Assembly: GCA_037157565.1 (NCBI GenBank)
Contig: JAZHRO010000003.1
Coordinates: forward strand, 42,855,001 to 42,919,000
Origin: Thalassia testudinum
Taxonomy: Eukaryota > Streptophyta > Magnoliopsida > Alismatales > Hydrocharitaceae
Reading direction: 5' to 3'
Length of the DNA: 64,000 nt
The position numbers were made by a program, and so were the translations under genes. Under the pieces are notes generated by a model. The model was not told where the DNA came from. It did no database searches and worked only from the letters and a program-made list of their open reading frames with translations. Positions within the stretch are counted from its first letter, which is position 1. Each line of letters begins with the position of its first letter. This document shows positions 46,177 through 56,815 of this stretch, piece after piece.

Positions 46177-47889
46177 TGTCGAAGTCGTGGAATTGCATTT
46201 TTGAAAATACCTTCGTCATAGTATAGTGCAAAAACACGTCGACAAACAAATATAATGAAACTTCGGTAAGTTCCGATCGAACTCAAGGAAGAAGAAATGC
46301 GATTTGATTTAATATCGATTTAATCTAACTAGAACTAAAACACTAAGCAAGATAGATATATGATATAAAGCAAATAAACTCCATTCAGATAATAAGTTTC
46401 CATCTAGTTGGATGCTTGACATGAAGAATAACTAAAACTAAACTAGAACAACTAGAATAAAAGCTACTAGAATTAGAACTACTAGAAGAATAAGAAAAAT
46501 AACTATTTATTCTACTAGAACAAGGGCACCAACAGTGGTCCTTGGTGGCCTTTGGAGAGGTGTGGAGTAGCAGCAGCCGTACACCAAGAGTGGCCTCGGT
46601 GGACGTCTCGGAGGAAGAGGGCTCTTCGGAGTAGAAGGGAGTGAGAGATGTCCGAGGAGGAGTTGCCTCTCAAATGGGAGGTGTAGGGTCCTTTTTATAA
46701 CAAACTAATGGGCAAAATAGGTATTTTAGAATCCCCAAACAGTGCAAACAACTTGGATTAACAAGAGCTGTCGATCTAGCGATCAACGGCTTAGATCGCG
46801 TCAAAAATGCACCTTCACATGCCTTCATCGTGTGCCCAATGCACGAACGCACGAGATCATGCCACGTAGTGCCCCCAGCACCGCCCAATCCACCGCCACC
46901 GCTCCCATCACGTGCGCATGCGTGCCTTTAATCTTTAGCCATTCGATCGCGACAATCGACTGCTGAGATCGCGCGCCGCACCGCCTCAACGTGCCCTGCG
47001 TGCAAAAATGCATCTAGCCATGCGTGCAACCGTGCGTGATAGTGCACTTCAATCCAACGAATGATCGTGCGCCATGCGTCTTGCGCCATGCTACTCAATC
47101 GTGATCTGGCGGTCGAATTTCATGCACATGCATCGCCTCACCAATTTCACGACTCCTCGCGCCTCAAACTTGCGCTGCCTGCTTTCGCGCAAGGGAGGTC
47201 TCTGTTGTGCTGTGGCTGCAGATGGTCGTGATTTTGGTTTAGTGCACTCGCTACCTTAGCTATTAGATGAAGATTCAATGGCTGAGATGAAGAGCTGCTG
47301 AATGATTGAAGGGGAGCCAGCGACGTGCGCTTTTGTGGCTGTTAGATGATGATCCAACGACCCACAAAGCTCATAGCAAGTCCTTCAGTGGATGGGGGCA
47401 ACGGTAGATCGTTGGGATGGCGTCACATGGCATCATCCTGACCATTCATTTTCTCGCTTTTGTAGATGGAGCTACAGGGCTCTGATCAAGGCGATTCTCA
47501 TGTTGTTGGATTGCAATCGTTGATCCAGATCCATCCGTGTAGTCAAATTTGGCATCTGAAGTTCGGATTTGTGCTATCTTACTCCTTGGCCGTTGCTTTT
47601 CCGTAGACTGCATATAATGCTACGGAAGTCCAAACAAGACGATTTTGGAAGCGTTGGACTCCGCTCGTCATCCTGATCAGATCTGTATAGTTGAATTTAT
47701 CATCCATGACCTCGAATTATCTGTAATTATTATTGCCTCTTAATTAGAACATAAAATAGCATTATTATTTGCAAAGCTAACAAATCAACTGCGATGCAAA
47801 ATATGCTACTCATGCATGCATTATTCCTAAGTTAAACTAAGATCTAACTTAATTTAGGTAAATTAGGTCTTATGATTGCTGTGCAATCA
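46177..47889 (-). mobile_element. solo LTR (Athila-like) inside the CACTA element
   Basis: Starts TGTCGAAGTCGTGG, ends CTGTGCAATCA, with ATGAG duplicated on both sides (46172-46176, 47890-47894). It resembles the 21505/36629 LTRs in layout: a minus TATA in CTTTTTATAAC near 46692, and the block GCGTCACATGGCATCATCCTG near 47420 matching GCGCCACATGGCACCATCTTG near 22660. Confidence 0.78.
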
Positions 47890-47894
47890 ATGAG

Positions 47895-48702
47895 GTAGGA
47901 AGAATTATTTGTGACACCTCTCCCCAATGCATGTAAATCATCATTTAGAGTAAGACCTTGAGAAAGCACCTCCCAATCACTGCTCAAAAGATTAATATTC
48001 ATAATATTAATAATCAGCCAAACGAAATCCTCTAAAATGAATCAAATTTGGCTTTAGAAGGGAAAGATGCATCAATCATACAACATCAGGTTTCAATGGT
48101 ATACAAGGAAAATTTGAGTTTCTAATATGGAGATAGCCATATAAGAGGTTAAACAAAGATTAGTTTCGATATAGTGGGATGGGTTTTGGTTGTGAGGTAT
48201 AACTCTTTAAGCCTTCAATACATAGAAATCTCGAGCTTCTCTTTAGTACCAGGATCCAAATCTTTTATCTTTCTTAGAAGAAAATAATGATTAAATCTTC
48301 TATCACTATTTCCTTAGCAAAATGCCAACGTATTTCTCAACGGGGGCTATTTACTACATTGAGAATTAACTATGTCCAAAAGAAAAGCTTCCCAAGAAAT
48401 TTAACACAAAATCCCTCCATTCTCAATGACGACAGATCTTACTAACACAGACTCAAAGTCAAAAAATGCATGAGGTTTTAAAGAATGAAGCTGGAATTCA
48501 GTGAACAATTAGTTTATCGGCACGGTAAGCTATAAAAATATAAGAAAGAAGAAACATCTACCAAAAGTTGCAGAGAGGATTTTCAAAAAAGAATAGGCAC
48601 AAAAAGGCTTCTAAAAATTTAGAATCTTACTGTTAATAATGAAAAATAAAAATAAAATCTTACAACTAAACAAAAATTATTGCCAATGGGTTGTTCACTG
48701 AC
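47895..48702. other. no gene recognised; possible intron or flank of the captured gene
   Basis: AT-rich. I searched for the next exon of the MOR1-type gene on the minus strand and did not see it. It may be the captured intron that follows the exon at 48703-48805. Confidence 0.35.
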
Positions 48703-49018
48703 CCTCAATGACATCAATCAATGTCAAACACCCAGACTTCTGCATAGCTTGCAACGTTTGTGTGAGAGCATCTGTCATACTCAGCTTTTTCTCCTTTAGT
48801 TTTTCCTGGTAAATAACAATCCATGAGCAATTGGCTTATGCTTGAATATACAACTCAAAGAGAAAGGCAATTGAATAATGAGTCCATTTGATGAATAAGC
48901 ACACTTACAAGCAACACGAGCAACAAAAAGCATGAACTTACAGAGAAATGGCTTTGAAGTCCTCTAGCAAGATTTCCTATGGATCAAACTGCTTCTATAG
49001 AAACAACAAGATTCATAT
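48703..49018 (-). pseudogene. MOR1: captured exon pair of a MOR1/XMAP215-type microtubule protein gene
   Basis: Two exons with good splice sites. Exon 48909-49018 follows an acceptor (CTTGTTACAG) and ends at donor GTAAGT; it reads SIGNLARGLQSHFS and then SSCFLLLVLL. Exon 48703-48805 follows acceptor TTTACCAG and ends at a GTCAGT donor; it reads EKLKEKKLSMTDALTQTLQA then MQKSGCLTLIDVIE. The junction is in phase 0. This matches a HEAT-repeat stretch of a TOG-domain region of plant MOR1/GEM1 (XMAP215 family), which binds tubulin and promotes microtubule growth. One in-frame TGA (MNLVVSIEAV-stop) interrupts exon 1. Only about 70 of some 2000 codons are present, so this is a transposon-captured gene fragment, not a working gene. 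Confidence 0.82.
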
Positions 49019-49748
49019 CTGTAACAAGCTGTGCATAAGAAACAACATTAGAGGAAAGTACCATAATAACTAAAATCCATAGTGATTTTTGAGGTGTGAA
49101 ACTCATACTGATAGCACTAGGATCAAAGATTTCTTAGTTCATCGTGCAATTGTTCAGAGTATCATGTAGTAGTGTTTTTTGGTGTAAGGAAATCAAGCAC
49201 TACTGTATCCTAGTGATTTCAGAAAAACTTATTGGCCATACTTGTTCAATTTACCTCTCCTGACTTGGATTCCATGGTGGACCTTGGAAACTTTTAGAAC
49301 AAGAAAAAGGAATTCGCAAATCCTTAAAGCTTAGAAGTTCATAAACTTTTGAACCCAAATACACTACCCAAAATGGAAATAAGCAAGTTGACAATAGAAC
49401 CTTCTTCTAAAAGGCCTAAAAGGTAATCTACATAAGCAATGTATTGACCTTCTTCCCAAAAATCTTTCTCCATTTATAATCCTCCCAAATTGTATCAACG
49501 GATCATCCAATTGCAAAAAGATAACAAAATACACAAATGAATCTGGTTTTTATTTATGATAGCCACTACTTGAAATAAAAGACAGATTTGGTTTTTATTT
49601 ACAAAGAACTCTTTAGGGTAGAATGAATGAGTTGTGAAAAAATAACCAACATAAATTATCTGTAAGCTTTCAATTGGGAATCAAGTATGTCACCAAAAAC
49701 ACACAAGAAGCTTAAAAGAAAAAAACCCACCCGAGGTTGCAATCGTAC

Positions 49749-49836
49749 CTGATAAGCTTTCATCGACTGCTCGGCAGCCTCCTTCCTCTCAGTACCCCCT
49801 TTGAACTCCACCAAGAGCCGGTAATAATCCCCCTTC
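49749..49836 (-). pseudogene. captured exon of a 14-3-3 gene
   Basis: An 88-bp exon between acceptor TTGCAG (49837-49842 side) and donor GTACGA (49748 side). It reads KGDYYRLLVEFKGGTERKEA then AEQSMKAYQ in one open frame, with no stop. This is the KGDYYRYLAEFK...RKEAA...AY core of 14-3-3 proteins (helices C-D), which bind phosphoserine/threonine partners as dimers. The exon end after AYQ is like epsilon-group plant 14-3-3 genes (from memory). Neighbouring exons (the HPIRLGLALNFSVF region) were not found, so only one exon was captured or kept. It lies 0.7 kb upstream, in the same sense, of the MOR1-type exons, which come from a different gene. Confidence 0.85.
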
Positions 49837-50901
49837 CTGCAAGGACAGCAACAAGCACATTAATCACCAACCAAATGCATCTCTCCTAGGTAACAAGGGT
49901 CATATGATGTTTCCAAGGGACAGGTAAACTAGCCCTAAGTTCATGGATTGAATCCTTGTGATTTAAAGCACAACAGTCCATCTCCACCTTACACATACAT
50001 ACAACACCTTCATCTTATCAATGCCTCCTCATTCTAGACTGATAGGCCATTTGTAGAACAGAAATAAGCATGGTAAGATATAAAGATCTTACCATGTGAA
50101 GAACATATATTAGCCATGGTACAATTGAGGAGGCTAAAGAAACATTACATTGCATAACTCCTCATCCCTTAATAATTCAAGCTTAATATACTCATGGCTC
50201 CAACTGTGGTTGATAAAGAACAGCCTCTGTAGCCTAATTTCAGGTATGATGTCTATGTCCATCTAATTGCGTATGGACAGAGGTTGAGGTGACAATACTA
50301 CAAAGGAAGAAATTGTCTCTTTCACTTGTTATTTAATGTTAGTGTGAGGTTGTCATAATAGCCATTGCATAGAAGGGCCTACCTCATGGCCAGTGCTAAT
50401 GAGATGATTAATTTTGATATATACCTCATGGTCAGTGCTAATGAGATGATTAATCTTGCCCTTATTTGAGTAGAGCACAACCGTTAGCAAGGGGAGGTTC
50501 AGTTGTAGTGTCCATACGATACAGGCAGATCAACAATAATGACAACTAATACGACAACTATAATGACATGATGTAATAGTTGCGGATCTCTCAAATTTTT
50601 GCATCCTTAGAAAGAGTTTCTTCTAAAATATTTTTCTTGGAATCCACAATCTCAAGGTGAGTTCAAACTTTATCGCAATGTCTAGTAAGGGGGGATTGCT
50701 TCAAGGAACGCAACACAAGGATAACACCTTAGAGGCATAGAGAAACCATTGGATCTAGAACTGGGAGCAACCCTTTTACTTTCAATAAATTGTTCATTAG
50801 TTTTACCAACAAACTCAATCCAAACTGTAAGTGGGCTTGATCTCCGGCATGAGTTCCTCCTTTAATTCAATTCTCGGAAGGGCATGGATAGAAGCTATAA
50901 G
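49837..50901. other. no gene recognised inside the CACTA element
   Basis: AT-rich with ordinary composition. It includes a short tandem duplication of CCTCATGG(C/T)CAGTGCTAATG near 50390-50450. It may contain captured intron sequence of the 14-3-3 gene. Confidence 0.35.
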
Positions 50902-53520
50902 TGATGATAACACCATCATTAACCATAACTAGCTTTAATTAATCAAAATCAAGAGATAAATGCTCCTACATGATCGCTTGAGAGCCGTAATCCATGCAAA
51001 TCCATTTTGAGGAGAAAACATTTAAAGAAGGGTTAAATTTGTAGTTTTAACATCACATCATAAATGCAGAATAACCACGGAATTTTCCAAGGGTTAATTA
51101 AAGGTCTATTAAGCATTAAACTCCAAAGAATGGATCCACACAGACAGAAATAGGGTTTCACGCATTTCAAGAACTGAAACAGTAAACAAAACCCTAATTT
51201 CAGACCTACTTAAATTGAAGATGTTTTGGTCAAGATAAAATTGATCTAAACCTTCAAAATTTCATAGAAAAATATTCTAAGAGGTTTGGTACCCTTGATT
51301 TGACCATTTGAACTTATTTTGACCTTGAACAGCGTTGCAGATGGGATTTTGCCCTAATTTGGTATTCTGTGCAAATTGCCAGTCAAATGTGAAACTCAAA
51401 TCGAATATCACCATCAGATTCCTTGGATCCAAATTAGGCTAAGGCCAAAATTTGGACCCCATCAAAGTTCATCTTGACCTAGTTTGCATTCAACCTCTTA
51501 AATCTCTGTTTCTCTTAATCAGACCACTAGCTTTCGATTTTATTGCAAATAGGGCCCTATCTTTCTCATCTTCTTCACACTTTGGTCCTTGCTGCCATTG
51601 GAGATCAACTGACCTAAAGAACCAACTTTGACTGCCTTAAAACCTCATCAATTCCCACCAAATTTGGTGGAATTGATGTTCACACTGCAAAGAATCATTT
51701 GAGCCAGATCTTGGCTTCTAATTCCCGATGATGTGCCTTAGAGAACCTAGGAAATCCATGGGTATCTTGTGACCTATTCTCTAGCAAATAGAGTTTCTTT
51801 CCTCAATTAGAGCTCGGTTATGAGCTCTATATAAGCTCTAGCTCATCAGGTCGTCTTCGTTAGTCGATTCTAGGTTGGATTTCACCTTCTTCCCTCCTCT
51901 CCAGCCAGAAGCTCCATGACTCTTGAGATGTCCCACGCTCTCCTTCCGGTCATCTAACCAACAAATTGGATGCATGAAATTCTTCCTCATCTTCTACCGT
52001 GCTAGCTAGCCAAAGCTACACCCCTTAGCACCCTTCCTCATCGCCAGTACCAATCACTGGAGCAACCTTCGTCTCCGGCCCTGGCCAATCATAGTCGGTG
52101 CCAATTCCTCCCATTTCGTCCAATGGAATAAGTCTTTTTGCTCCCTCTATCTCCATAGGTTAGTGTCAGCTCCTCAGAACCTCAAATCAACCACCACACC
52201 ACTGACTCCCAGTTCGTCTTCTCTGCCTCCGACATAGCTCCGACGAACTCGCTACGCCGCTACATTGCACCAATCCACCCGCTCCAACTTCCAAAACCTC
52301 CACCGCATCACCCTCATCAAAAGCCCTCTTCTTATTCTCCCTTTCCCCCACCAAAACCGCTGGCCGAACAACCCATGTTTTCACCAATCGCTTACCCACT
52401 GTCCGGCCATCACACGCATGCAACCACGCTGACACCGCCAACACCTTCGCCACCACATGATGAAGCCTATGAACTATTTTGATTAGGCCGCGAGGCCGTA
52501 TTCTTGTTTTCAGGTTCTTCGCCATTCATCACCTCCGTCGACCGTCGTGCTCCAACCTGCTTTGACCTCATTACAACTCCCAGACGTTGTGGTTCCAAAC
52601 CAAGAAGAGCTCCAGGCTCTCAATCGAAGCAACAGGCAGCTTCTATTGCCTCAATTTGACGAAGCCTTCATCTACTACGTCACGCAAAGAAAGGGCGTGA
52701 GATTAGTCCCATATTATGCATCAACAACGCCCGCGAAGCATATAAGTGAAAATTGTGCTGAAGGCTTATCGCCTTCGAAAGCGCAGGAGTGAGGTCCCCA
52801 TACATGCCCATACGCACATGCACTTACACGTGCTTGTCCACGTGCCCTCGCCTGCGCTCATGCCTCACGAGTCTGGGAGGTGGATCCTTTTACCCGGTAA
52901 ACTGGGTCCAATAGAGTTTTGAAAGAGGGAAACCTGAAGAGGGGGGAGGGTTTTGCACTGTACATGAGCCTCGGGATGCGTGCCTGTACATGCCAATAGT
53001 TAGGCATTTTTTAGGCTCTGTGGTTAGTGCCTTACAGTGGCTCTATGCTTGTTCTAAGGCCTTGATACTTAAAGCGTCTGAGACTTACTTGCGACGTCTG
53101 ATCTAGTACTGTGGCATTATTTGAGTTGATAGTTGATGCTTATCTGATGTGGAATTGAGGGTTAAGTGGTTCTAACCACTGTAGCGATATTGAGTAAATT
53201 GATACTTGGGATTTGTGCTTTGATTGAAGGGAATAATTGGTTATTCAAATCACCATTGTTTTGAGTTGTTATTCTTTTTATCCCATGATAACTTGAGATG
53301 CAATTTAGTTGATATTGAATACATTCTTATTGATTCATTACATATTATTGTGCTCATTATTTTTTAATGCAATTAATGTTGTGAATTTCATATTTGCCTC
53401 CTACAAACGACCTCGGACTCACATTGTTTTCGAGTTTTATAAATTTAAATGCTGTAGTGATTTTTTTGACTATACTACGACGTGCATTTTCCTAAATCAA
53501 TGCAAAACACACACAACGAT
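50902..53520 (+). mobile_element. solo LTR inside the CACTA element, same family as 22847-28041
   Basis: Starts TGATGATAACACC, like TGATGAGAACCTC at 22847, and aligns over several blocks: 51200-51480 with 23140-23430, TATA box CTCTATATAAGCTC at about 51823, and GCGAGGCCGT at about 52490 with 26870. The 3' end lies near 53510-53525 but is not exact, and I could not find a clean target duplication. It has a 20-bp-spaced pair of ACGTCT-type motifs at 53072 and 53092. ORFs inside (52187-52525, 52547-52792) have no known motif. Confidence 0.65.
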
Positions 53521-54395
53521 AAAAGTTCGACTTATCCTTGCAAAGATGAAAATCATGATCAATACAACCGAAGAGTGCAATGCCTTGGAAGTTTCTCACG
53601 CTTGATTAGGAAAAGTATGTTAAGAGCGTTTGTCAAATTATGAAGAAACCATTAGAACTAATGCAAGATACACCTTTAACATGATTTTAACTCAAGCAAA
53701 AGAGGCCCATTTGAAGCCATTCTTTACTTCAATTTCTAGTTTCAAGAGTTTTCCTGCTAAAGCAATAATGATTTGACACTAAGATACTCAAGTGAGATTT
53801 CGATGACTCGTACTTTGAAAACAAAATAGTAGTCTTTTGATTGCTTTCTTGGTTTAGCCTCCTTCATAATGATAACATCATTTATAAAGAGCTAAGGACC
53901 TTGAGAATAAACCTTGTGAAGGCCATTAGCTAATTCAAAGTAAACCATCCATTTGTCAAGGTAACTGAGGGGGACTTTTTGACTAGTTCATATGGATAAA
54001 ACAAGGCCTATATCTTTTATCATAATGTCTAAGTGAATTTTAATTTGCATAACTTTCTCCAAAAATCATCTAGATCAACATTTGATAGAAGAATAATTAA
54101 AGACCCACATTAGATAGTCTTTTAGATAAAAATACCCAATCATAGGAAAGATCAGAACCTGAGGAAATTGATCCGATACCTTGGCGCAACCCTCGGATAT
54201 CCAAGACAGCGTAATGTGAGCGGCGTGGTGCTTCTGCCCCTCGGGGGCCACAGGGACCGTGGGCCGCAACTGGAACGCAAGCGGACGATCAAGATCCTGC
54301 TGAGTGCGATCGCGAGCCTATCGAGGCACTCCTACTCGATCCTATAGTTGCTCATCTCTCTCGCGTCCTCGTTCACGGCCTCAGGGCGATGCCAC
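53521..54395. other. mostly unassigned; one exon-like GC-rich stretch at 54163-54320
   Basis: The minus strand at 54320-54163 is GC-rich, unlike its AT-rich neighbours. It is open as RPTVPVAPEGQKHHAAHITL then SWISEGCAKVSDQFPQ, and ends at a CAG/GTTCTG donor-like site. I do not recognise the family. It could be another captured exon. The remainder (53521-54160) shows nothing assignable. Confidence 0.4.
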
Positions 54396-54878
54396 TCAGA
54401 GACGTCCTCGAAGTCTAGGAGACCCCGCAAAGACCCCGGGAGGTCTATAGGAATAGCTACTACGCGGAGGCCCCGCGCGGAGGGCCTCGATCTCAAACCT
54501 CACCGTGCACGTGCCCTCCACCTCGAAGATACCATTACCGGAGATCCAGTAGCCCTTGATGATCCTCTGGAGGAGGCCCAGTGGAAGGATGTTCATGGTA
54601 AGGTTCTCAAAGACGGAGGAGGCAGAGGAGAGAGGGGGAAGGACGCGGAGGAGGAGAGGGGGCATTGGCGATGGGGGGCTATCAGAGGAGGGCCAAGGGT
54701 CGTGGTGAGGGGACGGACGGACTGCGGATCCATCGGAGGAGAGGGCGAGCGTTTCGTGGTGAGGGAGCGGGCTGCGGAGGAAAAGAGATGATTTAAACAA
54801 AAAACTTTTGGTCACGGTTTTGAAACCGAGCTCAAAGATCTTCTCGTCGTGCTTTTGAAACTGTGATCGAAGGTTCAA
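54396..54878 (-). pseudogene. captured fragment, probably of a DUF538 gene
   Basis: A 160-codon minus-strand ORF begins inside the right subterminal repeats and passes through an LLLRVLPPLSSASS signal-peptide-like stretch. It then has LPLGLLQRIIKGYWISGNGI followed by FEVEGTCTVRFEIEAL. This fits the start of DUF538 proteins (signal peptide, then LP.GLLP...Y...G.FEV...C.V.F), small secreted or cytosolic plant proteins of unclear role. The frame then degenerates (GPPRSSYSYRPPG). The N-terminal 30 codons are transposon sequence, so a chimeric transcript from the right end is possible. The family call is by pattern and moderately sure. Confidence 0.5.
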
Positions 54879-55095
54879 TACACTTTACTTCTTTTGGACA
54901 TGGTTCTGAGTGGAATCATGATTAATCGGAGGTTATTTTTCGTCACGATTTTGAAACTGTAACCAAGGTGGACATCTACGAACCCCTCAACATTTTTGTC
55001 ACGATTACACCTAAAATCGTGACCATACGTTACTTTTGGTCACGATTTTAAGAACTGTACCAAATAACCGTGACCAAAATTAGTTTTTTGTAGTG
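54800..55095. repeat. right subterminal and terminal repeats of the inner CACTA element
   Basis: Repeated GGTCACGGTTTTGAAACCG, CACGATTTTGAAACTGT and TTTTGGTCACGATTTTA units in both directions, ending at TTTTTTGTAGTG. The matching left set is at 45420-45810. Confidence 0.8.
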
Positions 55096-55597
55096 TATAT
55101 CGTGATATACCTCTACCAAATCCTTATTTATAAATTACTTTAAAAAAACATAAGATATTACCAATATAATTTCAAAATGAAAAATTCAATCAACCTAATT
55201 AAAAGGGTAATTATGTATTTCTCTTTCAACTTTGCCATATTCTTTCTATTTATGTCTCCTACTTACTTCAAAATAGCATTGTTGTTGAAGGTATTTTGCT
55301 CCCATGAATAAATAGCCTGCGGTAGATATAAATCTTATTTCAACTTAACTTTCTTCCAATATTCAAAGTTTAAATATGAGTTGGTTGTTTTTAGCTCAAC
55401 CTCTAACTAGCAAATTTCTAGTGATAAGGTCCTACAACAATACCTCTCTCATTAAACTTTAAAGGATGATGCACTCCCATGGCTAAATATTCAAGGTCCC
55501 TATTTTCCCTTACCATGTCGTACTATAAAAGAAAAAAAAGTCAATTATTTCCATTAATGCGGTAAATAAAAGAAAACTAAGATATTCATAAATGCAA

Positions 55598-56798
55598 TCA
55601 CATTATACCTTTAGAAGTTGAAACATAAGGGTCATGATGGGTAGTTACTACATGTCTTTTACGTTGAGTGCTCACCGTCCGCATAGAAGTTAACATTTGA
55701 TTATACAATGAAATAAATATAAGATTGCATGTGAAATAATAAAAAATAAATAATAAAAATTCATTAACTAGTAAAATTTTAAGTACCATACTTCATCCAC
55801 ATCAATGTGTGAAGTTGCCTCAAACTAAAGTAATGGCAACGCCAGTTACATTAGTTGGAGTAATTGTGCCATCGATTGCATCTTCTTGATAAGTTGATAA
55901 ATCATCTGCCAACTCATTAGGTACATTCAGCATATCGTAATAATCTCTTGGCATGATCCTAACTGGTATGATCCAATCTCGTCTCTTATTATTTGAAACA
56001 AGAAATACTTGCTCTACTTGAGAGGCTGATGCAAATGGTTCATTTGTTCGCAATCTTGCATTTTTATTTAAGCAAAGGATCCTGTTGTCCATGCAATATC
56101 CATTATTTTTATCATAAACATTGAACCAATTACATTGAAATAAAACTATATGTTGATCTTATGCAAAACTTATCTCAATAATGTCAAGAAGTTCACCATA
56201 GAAGCAATCACAATCTTCAAATTGGGAGGACTTTACTATCACACTAGAAAGCTGTGTTGCTTTGATTTCACCAATGGCTTTTGGATGAAATCAAAATCTG
56301 TTGACAATATATCCATTATATCAAGTCATATGCATATGGTCTCTGTGTCAATATATCAAATTCAGGTGACCATCTCATATCTTTTGATGCTTTAGTTTTT
56401 CAACTCTCTTACTAAACATACCATTCAATGAATTCTTTTTCTATACAACCTAATTGATGTTCAAACTCTTGAATGAAGGGGTTTAACTCAGGCACCTACA
56501 TTAATACATATAAGTGGGTCAAATTTCTATCTTCGTCAGACATCTGCCTTCGCCTTAATTGATTGAAGGGTCTCCCTCTTGATATGAAGATTGACAAATG
56601 ACCTTTTGCATTTTCAGTAGAACCACCATCATAGTTTCTCTCAACCCTATTAAAATGATTGTCTAGAACATCCATATACATTGTATAAAAATTTATACCT
56701 TCTTCTAACAGATACCCCTCTACTATTGAACCATCTAGACATGCCTTATTGAAAAGATGGTCCTTTAGCTTCTTCAAATAACGCTCTATGGGATACAT
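55598..56798 (-). pseudogene. outer CACTA Tnp2-type protein: DUF4218 and DUF4216 fragments
   Basis: 56496-56798 reads MYPIERYLKKLKDHLFNKAC then GSIVEGYLLEEGINFYTMYM, the DUF4218 block that follows the Tnp2 transposase domain in En/Spm (CACTA) proteins. 55820-56092 reads SQVEQVFLVSNNKRRDWIIP then VRIMPRDYYDM, the DUF4216 block that comes next. 55598-55789 may be the following exon. The transposase core upstream is missing because the frame is cut by the solo-LTR-type sequence at 56816. After removal of the inner CACTA element the gene continues to 43781. Confidence 0.8.
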
Positions 56799-56815
56799 AT
56801 GTATGTTGACCTATA

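Larger units (their letters stand above)
45420..55095. mobile_element. non-autonomous CACTA element carrying host gene fragments (Pack-CACTA type)
   Basis: The left end CACTACAATAATTT and right end TTTTTTGTAGTG are CACTACAA-type terminal inverted repeats. TAT is duplicated on both sides (45417-45419, 55096-55098), the 3-bp size typical of CACTA. Subterminal regions (45420-45810 and 54800-55095) are packed with GTCACGGTTT and AAACCGTGACC units. No transposase is visible inside. It holds exon fragments of at least two recognisable host genes, all on the minus strand, and two solo LTRs. It sits inside an older CACTA element. Confidence 0.88.

Noticed and set aside
52187..52792. Host gene exons in the 52 kb region
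   Set aside because: The region aligns in layout with the solo LTR at 26.2-27.1 kb and shows no recognisable protein family.
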